Positions 16,768-25,787 of a stretch of DNA of 64,000 bases are shown here, in pieces. Source of the DNA: Pseudomonadota bacterium (GTDB lineage: Bacteria > Pseudomonadota > Alphaproteobacteria > Rhizobiales > Pleomorphomonadaceae); assembly GCA_023436885.1 (NCBI GenBank), contig JAEZHI010000045.1, positions 162,165-226,164 on the forward strand, given 5' to 3'. Under the pieces are notes generated by a model. It searched no databases. It saw nothing but the letters and a program-made list of their open reading frames with translations, and was not told the origin of the DNA. How positions within the stretch are numbered: the first letter of the stretch is position 1; every line of letters starts with the position of its first letter. Both the position numbers and the translations under genes were made by a program.

Positions 16768-18459
16768 ATGGGACTGCTAAAGTCATTCAAGTTTGGTCTT
16801 GCGTCGTTCCCCGAGAGACTACGTTCAGTGGCATCCCCCGTGTTCCACCTTTCGACGATCCTGAGGCCGTCGCTGTTCGCCTTCGGCGCGGTGTTCGTTG
16901 CTATTCTCTCGATCAGCATTCTGGTGCGGGATCAGGATGACACTCGGTATCTCGAACGGCGATATGCCGATGTGGGCAAGATCTTGTCGGCAGCGATCGA
17001 CCCCCGCTTCCAGACCAAGGCCGATGAAATCACGCGCGTGGCGGAGCGGCTGGTGGTGATCGGCGCCATCCAGGGCGGCGTGCTCTACGATAGTTCAGGA
17101 CACGAGCAGCAGGTGTTTGGCGAACGTGTCGAAGCCAGCTTCAACGCGGTCATGCGGACGGGACACACGGTATTTCGATCGGTAAGTGGCAGCAAGGCAG
17201 ACTTCTACTATTCGCCGGAAGCTTCGCAGACGCCTTTTCATATCTTTCTTCGCGTCAACGTCGGAGAGATCACAAGCCTTGAAACCGTCCGAGACGAAAG
17301 GGCGATTACCATTGCGCTTGGAGGCGGCGTAGCCGCCGCCGTGATCACCGAGTTGATCATGATCCTCTTGGTCTGGTGGCCTCTGCGTCGTTTGCGTTCG
17401 GTCGTCGAGGCTATGCAGCAGGATCCAGCGTCCGCAGACCGGACTCAACCGCTCAAGGCCTGGGGTGGCGAAGTTGGCAGATTGACCTTTGCTTTCGAGT
17501 GTCTGAGGTCGATGCTGGCCGACGTCTGGCGGACTCGGGTCGTAGTTGCCGACACGATCATTGAATCGTCGCCATTTGCCGTGCTGCAGGTCAACGGCGA
17601 CGGTCATCCGTTCTTTGCCAATGCTTCCTGCGCTCGCCTGCTTGGGCGAGACATTCTCAGAACCAACGAGGTGTCGCCGCTTGTCTTGCGCGATGTGACA
17701 AGTGGCGCGCGCCAAAACCTCAAGGCCTTTGTCGAGACACACAAGAGTGGGATCAGAGCTGTCGAGTTTGCCACGCCGGCCGGACAGAAGCAGGCCATGG
17801 TTGCGTCCTTGCTGCTCGGCGCGGAAAGCCGGGCGCCGGTCAACGTTCTTGTCGGCGTAGATATCAGTACGCTTTACGGCGAGCGCGTTGCCGCCGAGGC
17901 AGCGCTCAAGGCCGGGATGGAAGATGTTGCTCGCGCCGCGACAAGGACCTTCGAATACAAGCAGATGCTGGAGGCATGTCTGGCTCTCATGGGGGGCGGC
18001 AAGAAGAGCCAGGACCATGTTCAGATTGCTTCGTTCGCCACCGAATGGCTGGAGACAGCTGACGAGGCTGGAGCGGTTCAGATTTCCGACGTCGATGGCG
18101 AAGATCCGGAGGTGTCGGGAGGGGCTGAAAATTTACGCGCTGTCGTGCGCTTTGCGGCGTTTGTCGCTTACACGCAAGTTGGAAGCCTGCCCGTGGATAT
18201 GAAGGTCGATGTGCGTGGCATAGACTTTGAGACGGCCGGCCTGCAGGTCCAGGCGCGTGCTTCCGCCGTGGGAACCAAAGGCGCTTGCACAGCCGACACA
18301 AATCTGGCGCTCGCTGCTCTCAAGGCAGCCGTTACCCGCGTGAGCGGTCAGCTCTCAGAGGTCGAGAAGGACGAAAATGGTGGCGTCATCGTCCGAGTGA
18401 TTTTGCGCGGCGCCGCCGAACGCATGCACACCGGAATGAAGGTGAAAGCCGCCGATTAG
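16768..18459 (+). CDS. Membrane sensor protein with PAS-like domain and degenerate kinase-like end
   Basis: The 563 residues have two membrane segments (about 35-53 and 185-205) flanking an exported sensor domain. A HAMP-like linker (WWPLRRLRSVVEAMQQD) and a PAS-like domain (ADTIIESSPFAVLQVNGDGH) follow. The C-terminal 160 residues recall a histidine-kinase ATP-binding fold in layout (NLRAVVRFAAFVAY, then LALAALKAAVTRVSGQL). However, I find no H-box histidine and no N- or G-box residues. It follows the minor pilins by 66 bases and may regulate or respond to pilus activity. Enzyme activity seems unlikely; function is unknown. Confidence 0.6.
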   Translation: MGLLKSFKFGLASFPERLRSVASPVFHLSTILRPSLFAFGAVFVAILSISILVRDQDDTRYLERRYADVGKILSAAIDPRFQTKADEITRVAERLVVIGAIQGGVLYDSSGHEQQVFGERVEASFNAVMRTGHTVFRSVSGSKADFYYSPEASQTPFHIFLRVNVGEITSLETVRDERAITIALGGGVAAAVITELIMILLVWWPLRRLRSVVEAMQQDPASADRTQPLKAWGGEVGRLTFAFECLRSMLADVWRTRVVVADTIIESSPFAVLQVNGDGHPFFANASCARLLGRDILRTNEVSPLVLRDVTSGARQNLKAFVETHKSGIRAVEFATPAGQKQAMVASLLLGAESRAPVNVLVGVDISTLYGERVAAEAALKAGMEDVARAATRTFEYKQMLEACLALMGGGKKSQDHVQIASFATEWLETADEAGAVQISDVDGEDPEVSGGAENLRAVVRFAAFVAYTQVGSLPVDMKVDVRGIDFETAGLQVQARASAVGTKGACTADTNLALAALKAAVTRVSGQLSEVEKDENGGVIVRVILRGAAERMHTGMKVKAAD

Positions 18460-18472
18460 GTCCGCGGCCGGT

Positions 18473-18988
18473 TTACTCATTCAGTATGAGACGCCCGTCC
18501 TGGATGGCGAAGGCCTTGAGACGTCCAAGAAAACTCATGCCCAAAAGGTTGGTGCCCAGTTTGTCGTCGGGCATGACGAGCGCATCGACGTTCGTAAGGC
18601 GTATGCCGCCAACCTCGATCTCTTGAAGGCGCACGTGCGCAGCGCCGGCAACACCCCCCGCAGTCGAAACCCGGGCGGTATAGTCCCCAGGCAGGACGAT
18701 CAAGCCTGCCGTTCGCGCATCGGAGGCACGGAGCGCCACCAATGTTGCCCCAGTGTCGGCCAGCATGGAAAGGGGGCGGCCGTTGACGCGCCCGGTGAAA
18801 ACGAAGTGGCCTCGGCTATCGGAGGCTATCTCGGCTCTACCCATGATGGCTGCGGGTTTAGATCTGGTAGCAGATGGGGCGGTTGACGACTCTTTTGCCG
18901 GCTGCATGTCGGCAATTCGCTGCAGTTCCGGGGCGAAAAAGCCGATGACGACAGCCGCAGCCAACACCAATCCAAGCAGACGGAGCAT
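18473..18988 (-). CDS. Retropepsin-like aspartic protease (TIGR02281 type)
   Basis: A 171-residue membrane-anchored protein: one N-terminal hydrophobic segment, a Ser/Ala/Pro linker, then a clan AA aspartic protease domain. The catalytic motif is MLADTGATLVALR, and the second half has LGTNLLGMSFLGRLK, the usual dimer-forming end of this family. It probably acts in the periplasm. It is convergent with the sensor gene (13 bases apart). The substrate is not known for this family. Confidence 0.85.
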   Translation of the reverse strand: MLRLLGLVLAAAVVIGFFAPELQRIADMQPAKESSTAPSATRSKPAAIMGRAEIASDSRGHFVFTGRVNGRPLSMLADTGATLVALRASDARTAGLIVLPGDYTARVSTAGGVAGAAHVRLQEIEVGGIRLTNVDALVMPDDKLGTNLLGMSFLGRLKAFAIQDGRLILNE

Positions 18989-19054
18989 ATCGTCCTCCGC
19001 GCGGCCGGATCGGCCGCAGTCTTGGCAGGTTAGGAGGCTGCGGTTCTCAAAGCC

Positions 19055-20233
19055 TTAAGCCCGGCCCGAAGCGGCCGCCGCGAGGCTTGCTTTGGCCAGT
19101 GCCGCCCAGACGGCCGCACCGGAGGCGATGGCCTCGTCGGCAAAATCATAGGCGGGATGGTGCAGCCCGGCCGATGGACCGTTTCCCATGAAGAAATAGG
19201 CGCCGGGCACGCGCTCGAGATAATAGGAAAAGTCCTCGGCAGCCATCAGCGGCGGGGCCGCGCGGTCGATGGCGCTCTTCCCGAGCAAACCTTCAACCAC
19301 GTCGCCAACGCGGGCGGCGGCTGCGCCATGGTTCACGGTGACCGGATAGCCCCGCTCGTAGGTGACGCGTGCTTCGGCGCCGAATGTCGTGGCCACCGCC
19401 GTGGCGATACGATTGACGGATGCCTCCAGCTGCTCGCGAACCTTCCTGTCAAGAGCGCGTACGGTGCCTGACAGGCGGGCGCTTTGCGGGATGACGTTGT
19501 CGGTATTGCCGGCGTGGAAGGTGGTCACGGAGACCACGCCAGATGCGAGGGGGTCGGTGTTGCGCGACACGATGGATTGCAGGGCCGTGACAAGCTGGGC
19601 GCCAGCCAGAATGGGATCGATCGTCTCGTGTGGCCGTGCCGCGTGGCCGCCCCGGCCGAGCACATCGATATAGAACCGGTCCGTCGAGGCCATGATGGCG
19701 CCTGGATTTACGGCAAAGCGACCTACCGGTAGCCCTGGGAGGTTATGGATGCCGTAGATCTCGTCCACGGGAAAGCGATCAAACAGACCGTCTTCGATCA
19801 TCGCCTTGGCACCGGCCCCACCTTCCTCCGCTGGCTGGAAGACAAAAATGACAGTGCCGCTGAAATTGCGGTCGGAGGCAAGACTGCGAGCCGCGGCCAG
19901 AAGCGTTGCAGTGTGACCGTCGTGCCCGCAGGCATGCATGGCGCCGGGATTCTCGGATGCCCAGGGGGCTCCGGTTATCTCTTCGATCGGCAAGGCATCC
20001 ATGTCGGCGCGGAGCGCGACCGCCCGATTGCCCGGGCGTCCTCGGAGTACGCCGACGACGCCGCTGCCACCAACGCCGGTCACCACTTCGTCGAGGCCAA
20101 AGGAACTGAGCTTCTGGGCCACGAAGGCGGAGGTTTCGTCGAGGGCGTAGAGCAGTTCGGGACGGCGATGCAGATCGCGGCGCCAGAGCACGGCTTCTCC
20201 GGCGATAGCAGCGATCTCTTCAAGGGCGGACAA
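19055..20233 (-). CDS. M20 family amidohydrolase (hippurate hydrolase/aminoacylase-like)
   Basis: Zinc- or manganese-dependent amide hydrolase of the M20D group that removes acyl groups from N-acyl amino acids. The 392 residues carry the metal ligands HACGHDGHT, the catalytic glutamates in FQPAEEGGAGA, the dimerisation-domain segment GRGGHAARPHE, and the late ligands MAAEDFSYYL and GLHHPAYDFAD. The length is typical. The actual substrate cannot be fixed from sequence. It is transcribed away from the CAP-domain gene across a 187-base gap. Confidence 0.9.
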   Translation of the reverse strand: MSALEEIAAIAGEAVLWRRDLHRRPELLYALDETSAFVAQKLSSFGLDEVVTGVGGSGVVGVLRGRPGNRAVALRADMDALPIEEITGAPWASENPGAMHACGHDGHTATLLAAARSLASDRNFSGTVIFVFQPAEEGGAGAKAMIEDGLFDRFPVDEIYGIHNLPGLPVGRFAVNPGAIMASTDRFYIDVLGRGGHAARPHETIDPILAGAQLVTALQSIVSRNTDPLASGVVSVTTFHAGNTDNVIPQSARLSGTVRALDRKVREQLEASVNRIATAVATTFGAEARVTYERGYPVTVNHGAAAARVGDVVEGLLGKSAIDRAAPPLMAAEDFSYYLERVPGAYFFMGNGPSAGLHHPAYDFADEAIASGAAVWAALAKASLAAAASGRA

Positions 20234-20341
20234 AGGGAACCTCTCTACGGACTATTGCGGAGAAGCTTCAGCCTAGCATGCCGGTCACGACGAAGGCGAG
20301 GGGCAATCGCTCTCCGCAGAAGCCTCGAAATTTGCCGAAAT

Positions 20342-20349
20342 TTAACCAT
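20342..20349 (+). promoter_or_regulatory. CtrA-type half-site between amidohydrolase and CAP-protein genes
   Basis: Exact TTAACCAT, 71 bases before the GTG start of the CAP-domain lipoprotein, in a divergent intergenic region. Assignment is by motif only. Confidence 0.35.
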
Positions 20350-20420
20350 CCGTTCGTGTTCTTGGTGGCAAATCCACCCGCCGGTCGGTGAGCCGATCGC
20401 GCCTTTATGGAGATTTCCCT

Positions 20421-21014
20421 GTGTCCGGACGCGCTTTCGCCCTTCTGCCGCTTTGCGCGGCGCTCTTCCTCGCCGCCTGCCAGAGCGCGCCTCCACCGCC
20501 GTCGCCCAAGCCGAGCTTCTACGAGGATCTCGCCTCTCCGACGGCTCGCGTTGACACGATCAAGGCTCAGTCGATGCTCAATCAGTATCGCGCCCAATCA
20601 GGTATCGCGCCGCTGACACTCGATCCGCGCCTCAACCAGATTGCCGAGGACTACGCAAAGAAGATGGCTGCGGCCGACAAGATGGGCCACGACGTCGACG
20701 GCCATTCTCTGTTGGGTACGCGCCTCAAAGGCTATGGCTATCAGTTCTCCAATGCCGGGGAGAATGTGGCTGCCGGCTACCATACGCTGGCCGAGGCCTT
20801 TTCCGGTTGGCGCCAGTCGCCTCCGCATGACCGTGGCATGAAGGACCCGGAGATGACCCTCATGGGCATCGGGACGGCTTACAACCCGAACTCCAAATAC
20901 AAGGTGTTCTGGTGTCTGATTCTCGCCCATCCGCCGATCGTCAGTGCGGACGGCACGCTGATGGGAGCGACGGCGGGGGCCGCGTCGGCGACGAGCCTGA
21001 CGATTCGCTACTGA
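20421..21014 (+). CDS. CAP/SCP-domain lipoprotein
   Basis: A 197-residue secreted protein with lipoprotein signal LFLAAC (Cys near residue 20), a Pro/Ser linker and a CAP/SCP domain. The domain shows VDTIKAQSMLNQYRAQSG, NQIAEDYAKKMA, the YQFSNAGENVAAGY core and FSGWRQSPPH before the end. GTG at 20421 is chosen because GGAG lies eight bases upstream; the frame is open a little further back. Bacterial CAP lipoproteins are often surface or cell-wall associated with unknown biochemical role. Confidence 0.85.
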   Translation: MSGRAFALLPLCAALFLAACQSAPPPPSPKPSFYEDLASPTARVDTIKAQSMLNQYRAQSGIAPLTLDPRLNQIAEDYAKKMAAADKMGHDVDGHSLLGTRLKGYGYQFSNAGENVAAGYHTLAEAFSGWRQSPPHDRGMKDPEMTLMGIGTAYNPNSKYKVFWCLILAHPPIVSADGTLMGATAGAASATSLTIRY

Positions 21015-21035
21015 AGTCCGGGCGCTGCCGATGGC

Positions 21036-21599
21036 TCAGGCCTCGGCGGCGCCGCCTCCCTGTCCAGAGAAGGCCGTCGTCAACGCCGCGTAGAGCTCGC
21101 GTGGGGTGAAGGGCTTGCGCAATGTGGCAGTGGCGCGCAGATCCTCAGGAATGCGTGCCGAGGCACTGACCATGACGACAGGCGGCAGCCCGCCGGTAAA
21201 GCGGGTTTCAAGCGCATCGAGGACGTTGCTTGCCGTTTCCGAGCGCAGCGTCCAGTCGATAATCACCACATCGGGCCGGCATGTGGCGGCCACGCTCACC
21301 GCCTCGGCGCTGCCACCAGCTTCGAAGACGTCGACCTCGAATGATTCGAGAATGCTCGAAATCAGCATGCGGGCGATCGGGCTGTCGTCAACGACCAGAG
21401 CCACTGGGCGGGATTCATCGGCCATGGCTCCGTCGCCATCAGCGCCGGAGGTTGGCGTTGCTGCGCGGCGCCCGAGTAGATGACCGACGATGCGGCGTCC
21501 CCCGATGATCGCCTGGGCGCCGCCGGAGCTTGCGGACGGATAGGCTGAGGTCGGGCGCATGGGCATGGTCGGTTTCCTGACAAAATGATCAATGAACAT
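21036..21599 (-). CDS. Single-domain response regulator (receiver only)
   Basis: The C-terminal 125 residues form a CheY-like receiver: VVDDSPIARM acidic pocket, DVVIIDWTL with the phosphoacceptor aspartate, VMVSASA and the LRKPFTP lysine loop. There is no output domain. About 60 residues in front are low complexity and Ala/Gly/Arg-rich. The true start may therefore be one of several later ATG codons, for example the methionine of MADESRPVA directly before the receiver. No partner kinase lies next to it. Confidence 0.85.
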   Translation of the reverse strand: MFIDHFVRKPTMPMRPTSAYPSASSGGAQAIIGGRRIVGHLLGRRAATPTSGADGDGAMADESRPVALVVDDSPIARMLISSILESFEVDVFEAGGSAEAVSVAATCRPDVVIIDWTLRSETASNVLDALETRFTGGLPPVVMVSASARIPEDLRATATLRKPFTPRELYAALTTAFSGQGGGAAEA

Positions 21600-21722
21600 T
21601 ACCCGGCGGACCTTTCCACCGTCTTAAGCAATGCCTGCCAACGCAAAAAGCTCTTCGGAAACCGATCTTTCTCCAATCGCCCGTTGACGTCCAACCACTG
21701 GCCGATATATTCCGCCTCCGCT

Positions 21723-21808
21723 GCCCCAGTGGCGAAATGGTAGACGCGGCAGACTCAAAATCTGTTGTTCGCGAGAACGTGCTGGTTCGAGTCCGGCCTG
21801 GGGCACCA
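21723..21808 (+). tRNA. tRNA-Leu (anticodon CAA)
   Basis: A complete leucine tRNA with CCA encoded. The acceptor arms GCCCCAG and CTGGGGC pair perfectly. The anticodon loop reads CTCAAAA, giving anticodon CAA for UUG codons. A long class II variable arm (TGTTCGCGAGAACG) and the T arm GGTTCGAGTCC are present. No terminator is visible just after it. Confidence 0.96.
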
Positions 21809-21957
21809 ACTTTATTATCCTGCTCAATTTTCTTCGCGACCGATTGATGATCGTTCGTGCGCGTCAGGTTCGCGGAGCAGGAAACTTCCGTCACGTTTCT
21901 CTTTGGGCTCCGAACTGCTACACCGGGCTATCCCGATAGTGTTCTTCCCGCAGGCCC

Positions 21958-22731
21958 ATGTCCGACACAGCGCTCAGCCAATCCCCGCTCATCCTGTTTC
22001 TTCGCAATGCCCTCGGTCGGCATACGAGCGGGGTGATCTATCGCGACCTGGCGACGGCGCTCAGGCAGGCCATTACCGAGAATGTGCTCGGCACGGGCGA
22101 TGTTCTTCCCGGTGAGCGGGATTTTGCCGAAGCGATCGACGTTTCGCGTACGTCGGTGCGCAAGGCCATCGAGACGCTGGTCGGCGACGGCGTGCTCATT
22201 CGCCGACACGGAGCTCGGACCGCCGTGGCTGAGCGCGTCGAGAAGCCACTATCGGCGCTAACGTCTTTCTCCGAGGACATGCGTTCGCGCGGCATCGAGC
22301 CGGGAATGACCTGGATCAGCCGCGAAGTCGGGCCGGCATCGCCGGCGGAGATCATGGCATTGCATCTGTCGGTCGGCGCCCGTGTCTGCCGCCTGAAGCG
22401 CCTCAGGACTGGTGATGGCATGCCTATGGCCATCGAGCACGCCGTGGTACCTGCGGATGTACTCGACGATCCCGAGGTGGTCACAGGCTCGCTCTATGAT
22501 GTGCTGGCCGAACGGAATCGACGTCCTGTCAGAGCCTTGCAGCGCCTGCGGGCAGCGGTGGCCGGGGCGGAGGATGGTCGCCTTCTGCATCTCGAGATCG
22601 GCGCGCCACTGCTAGTCGCGGAGCGCCGCTGCTTTACTGCCGATGGGACGCCGGTGGAGTTCACCCGCACTTATTATTGCGGCGAACGTTACGACTTCCT
22701 AGTCGAGTTGCGGGCGCAAGACTCGATGTGA
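21958..22731 (+). CDS. GntR-family regulator, HutC/NagR subfamily
   Basis: Transcription factor of 257 residues with an N-terminal winged helix (VLPGERDFAEAIDVSRTSVR, about residues 40-75) and a C-terminal UTRA ligand domain (ending FTRTYYCGERYDFLVELR). Relatives NagR, YvoA and DasR sense amino-sugar phosphates. It lies 106 bases before the NanE-NanK fusion gene and probably represses that operon and itself. ACTGGT half-sites in the gap support this. The exact effector is inference from context. Confidence 0.88.
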   Translation: MSDTALSQSPLILFLRNALGRHTSGVIYRDLATALRQAITENVLGTGDVLPGERDFAEAIDVSRTSVRKAIETLVGDGVLIRRHGARTAVAERVEKPLSALTSFSEDMRSRGIEPGMTWISREVGPASPAEIMALHLSVGARVCRLKRLRTGDGMPMAIEHAVVPADVLDDPEVVTGSLYDVLAERNRRPVRALQRLRAAVAGAEDGRLLHLEIGAPLLVAERRCFTADGTPVEFTRTYYCGERYDFLVELRAQDSM

Positions 22732-22741
22732 TCACTTTGAT

Positions 22742-22791
22742 ACCAGTTGAGCAAATTATAGGCCTTTAGTCCAAACTGGTTGCTGACTGGT
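22742..22791 (+). promoter_or_regulatory. Probable operator half-sites for the GntR regulator
   Basis: Three copies of one hexamer lie in the gap: ACCAGT at 22742-22747 (inverted), ACTGGT at 22775-22780 and ACTGGT at 22786-22791. The starts are 33 and 11 bases apart, whole helical turns. The last copy extends to ACTGGTCT, the half-site of known DasR/NagR-type operators (ACTGGTCTAGACCAGT). Binding itself is inferred. Confidence 0.5.
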
Positions 22792-22837
22792 CTCTACGCT
22801 GCTACCACTGTTGCAAGTGATCAGCAGCGAGGAAATC

Positions 22838-24361
22838 GTGTCCGACTGCCTTCAGCGTTTCGCCTCATCGCTCGTCGTTTCCTGTCAGCCGGTGCCGGAA
22901 GGCCCGCTCGACCACCCAGACCAGGTGGTTGGCTTTGCGCTGGCGGCACTGGCGTCCGGTGGTCGTGGTCTTCGCATCGAAGGCATTGCCAATCTCAAGG
23001 CGGTCAGGGCGGCGACTGATGCGCCGATCATCGGCCTTATCAAGCGCGACCTCGATACCTCTCCGGTCCGCATCACGCCTTTCCTTGATGACGTGGCTGC
23101 GCTGGCCGAGGCGGGCGCGGATATCATTGCCTTCGACGCCACCGATCGGATTCGCCCTGTTGCCGTTGCCGATCTTTGCAAGGCCGTTCATGCCCATGGC
23201 AAGCTTGCCATGGCCGACATTTCAACCATCGAAGAGGCGAGGGCGGCTGTAGCGCTCGGTGTCGATGTGGTCGGCACGACCATGTCCGGCTACACGGGCG
23301 GCCCCGAGCCATCCGATCCGGATTTTGCGCTTTTGGCTGCTGCCGTTCGTCTCGGCCGGCCGGTGATCGCCGAAGGGCGCATTCGGGTACCCGAACAAGC
23401 CGCCGAAGCTATAAGACTCGGCGCCCATGGTGTCGTCGTCGGTTCAGCGATCACGCGCCCCGAACACATTACCCACTGGTTCGCCGACGCTATTGCGACC
23501 GCACGGGCAGCCTCGGAGCAACCCACGCTGGCCTTCGATCTCGGCGGCACCAAGACGCTGGTCGCTCTCGTCGACGGCGACCGCGTCATCGAGACCCGCG
23601 AGAGTATCACCAGCCGTGATCTCGGCCCGGACGACTGGTGCGGTGCGATCGCCGAGCTGGCCGCTCCCTGGCGAGGTCGTTATGGCGCCATCGGCGGCGC
23701 AGTTACGGGCGTGGTCCACAATGGTCGCTGGTCGGCGCTGAATCCGGGAACGTTGCCCGTATCGTCGAACTATCCGTTGGCCGATGCACTGGCGGGTCGT
23801 CTGGGCCAGCCGGTTGTCCTTCACAACGATGCCCAGGCTGCCGCATGGGGTGAGTATCGCTTTGGAGCCGGGGCGGGTCGCGATCTCGTTTTTGTCACCG
23901 TTTCCACCGGTATTGGCGGCGGTGTTGTCGCAGGCGGTCGGCTGCTCATCGGTCGCGGTGGTGTCGCTGGCTCCGTCGGACTCACCAGGGAAGCGGGTGG
24001 AGCTCCTCTCGAGACGCTGGCGAGTGGCCGCTTTCTGGCAGATGCGGCCAAAGCGCTGGGACATGACGTCGATGCACCATCTGTCTTTGCGGCCGCGGCG
24101 CGGGGCGAAGCGTGGGCGTCGGCCGTCCTCGATCGATCGACCGAGGTGGTGGCCCGCCTTCTTGAGAACCTTCAACTGCTTTTCGATCCGGCCGTCATGG
24201 TCGTAGGCGGAGGCGTCGGTCTCGCCGATGGCTACCGCGCGCGCCTCGAAGCGCGGCTGGCGCATTTGCCGCCACATCTGAAGCCCGAGATCCGCGCCGC
24301 GGCTCTCGGAAAAACCGCCGGCGTGATCGGTGCCGCTGATCTCGCCCGTCGCACATTATAA
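22838..24361 (+). CDS. Fused N-acetylmannosamine-6-phosphate epimerase / ROK-family kinase (NanE-NanK)
   Basis: Residues 1-225 form a NanE TIM barrel, with the catalytic lysine in GLIKRD and glutamate in VIAEGRI. Residues from about 235 form a ROK sugar kinase (AFDLGGTKT nucleotide loop, LHNDAQAAAWGE catalytic Asp, VSTGIGGGVV). Together they would phosphorylate N-acetylmannosamine and epimerise it to N-acetylglucosamine-6-phosphate. GTG at 22838 has a GAGGAA site; TTG at 22811 is an alternative. The usual ROK zinc motif CxCGxxGCxE is missing: the region reads GLTREAGGAPLETLASG. It sits between the GntR gene and an ABC importer. Confidence 0.88.
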   Translation: MSDCLQRFASSLVVSCQPVPEGPLDHPDQVVGFALAALASGGRGLRIEGIANLKAVRAATDAPIIGLIKRDLDTSPVRITPFLDDVAALAEAGADIIAFDATDRIRPVAVADLCKAVHAHGKLAMADISTIEEARAAVALGVDVVGTTMSGYTGGPEPSDPDFALLAAAVRLGRPVIAEGRIRVPEQAAEAIRLGAHGVVVGSAITRPEHITHWFADAIATARAASEQPTLAFDLGGTKTLVALVDGDRVIETRESITSRDLGPDDWCGAIAELAAPWRGRYGAIGGAVTGVVHNGRWSALNPGTLPVSSNYPLADALAGRLGQPVVLHNDAQAAAWGEYRFGAGAGRDLVFVTVSTGIGGGVVAGGRLLIGRGGVAGSVGLTREAGGAPLETLASGRFLADAAKALGHDVDAPSVFAAAARGEAWASAVLDRSTEVVARLLENLQLLFDPAVMVVGGGVGLADGYRARLEARLAHLPPHLKPEIRAAALGKTAGVIGAADLARRTL

Positions 24362-24378
24362 AATCCAAGGGGACAAAA

Positions 24379-25698
24379 ATGACGCGACTGAAGACTCTTC
24401 TGACCAGCGCTGCCCTGTTTGCGGCGCTTGGGGTAACCGGTGCCATGGCCGAGGTGACCGTGCTGGGTTGGCCGGGCGGGCCTGAGGAAGCTGGCCTGCG
24501 CAAGGCGGCCGACGCCTATAACGCCACAGCTTCCGATGCCGACAAGGTGAAGCTAATCTTCTTCAACCGTGACGGTTTCTTCGACAAGCTGGCCGCCGAT
24601 CTTGCCGCCGGCTCGACGGACTTCGACATCAATCTTTTGGCGACCTACGCGCTTGGCCGTTACGCGCCGTTCATGGATCCCATTGCGCTGCCGGATGCCT
24701 CGAAGGCCACCTTCCCCGAGAAGGTGCTCGCGACCATGCAATATGACGGCAAGCAGTACGGCATCCCGACCGACCTGTCGCTGCACTTCATGTACTACCG
24801 TACGGACCTCATCAAGAAGCTGCTTTCCGACGCCGATTGGAAAGCCAAGTACGGCGAGATCTCCGAGAAATATCTCGGCAAGAAGCTCGAGCCTAAGGAT
24901 CCGGACGCCTGGACCTGGGACGATTGGATGGCGACGGCGCTGTTCTTCACCAAGTCGATCAATTCGAGCAGCCCGACCCGCTATGGCACCGTGCTGCAGA
25001 TGAAGAACCTGTTGTTCAACATGATGGTCTGGCATTCGGCTGCGCGTGCCCAGGGCGGCGACTGGATGAATGACAAGGGTGAGATCACCGTCGACAGCCC
25101 GGCCTATCGGACGGCGCTTGAGATCTACAAGAAGCTTTACGACGAGGGGACCTCGCCCAAGGACTCGACGACCTACGAGTTCCCGGAAGCGAATGCGGCG
25201 TTTGGAGCCGGCCAGGCCGCGACGATGCTGCAGTGGAATGCTGCCTTCGGAGATCTCGACAACAAGGACAAGACGCCGGCCGTTGCCGGCAAGATCGGCA
25301 CGGTGGCGCCGCCTGCCGGCCCGGCCGGCCGCTTCACGCATATTCACGGCCTTGGCCTCGGCATCAACAAGGCTTCCAAGAACAAGGAAGGCGCCGTCAA
25401 GTTCCTGAACTGGCTGGGGACGCCCGATGCGATGGAGATCTATGCCAAGGCCGGCGGTTCGCCGGCGCTGAGCGATGCGGTGGTCGCCAAGGTTAGTGCC
25501 GAGCGGCCCGATCTCGTCAAGCTCGGCCAGTATGCGGGCTCCTACGGCTTCGTCATGCATGGCGGAACGGCGGCCAAGGCGCTGCAGGTCTACGAACTGC
25601 AAGCCAAGGAGTTCACCGCCTATTGGTCCGGTGGCAAGTCGCTCGACGAGGCGCTTTCCGCAACCAAGGCGGGCATGGCCGATCTTCTGAAGCCGTGA
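24379..25698 (+). CDS. ABC transporter sugar-binding protein
   Basis: Periplasmic family 1 solute-binding protein of 439 residues with a signal peptide ending near GAMA|EVTV. It shows sugar-binder features: WPGGPEEAGLRKAADAY near the mature start, YGIPTDLSLHFMYYRTDLI in the hinge region, and GLGLGINKASKNKEGAVKFL. It follows the NanE-NanK gene by 17 bases, so an amino sugar such as N-acetylmannosamine or a related glycan is a likely ligand. That is inference from neighbours. A strong hairpin follows the gene. Confidence 0.88.
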   Translation: MTRLKTLLTSAALFAALGVTGAMAEVTVLGWPGGPEEAGLRKAADAYNATASDADKVKLIFFNRDGFFDKLAADLAAGSTDFDINLLATYALGRYAPFMDPIALPDASKATFPEKVLATMQYDGKQYGIPTDLSLHFMYYRTDLIKKLLSDADWKAKYGEISEKYLGKKLEPKDPDAWTWDDWMATALFFTKSINSSSPTRYGTVLQMKNLLFNMMVWHSAARAQGGDWMNDKGEITVDSPAYRTALEIYKKLYDEGTSPKDSTTYEFPEANAAFGAGQAATMLQWNAAFGDLDNKDKTPAVAGKIGTVAPPAGPAGRFTHIHGLGLGINKASKNKEGAVKFLNWLGTPDAMEIYAKAGGSPALSDAVVAKVSAERPDLVKLGQYAGSYGFVMHGGTAAKALQVYELQAKEFTAYWSGGKSLDEALSATKAGMADLLKP

Positions 25699-25787
25699 TC
25701 CTATTGGACAGCGGTGGCCTGACCATCGCTGTTCCTGCCCCGGCGGATTGCGGTATCTTGTTGAGCCAGCAGCGCCGCACCGTCGTT

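Noticed and set aside
21589..21894. Minus-strand open frame across tRNA-Leu
   Set aside because: It is an antisense translation of the tRNA gene, a well-known false protein (GAPGRTRTSTFSR-type sequence).
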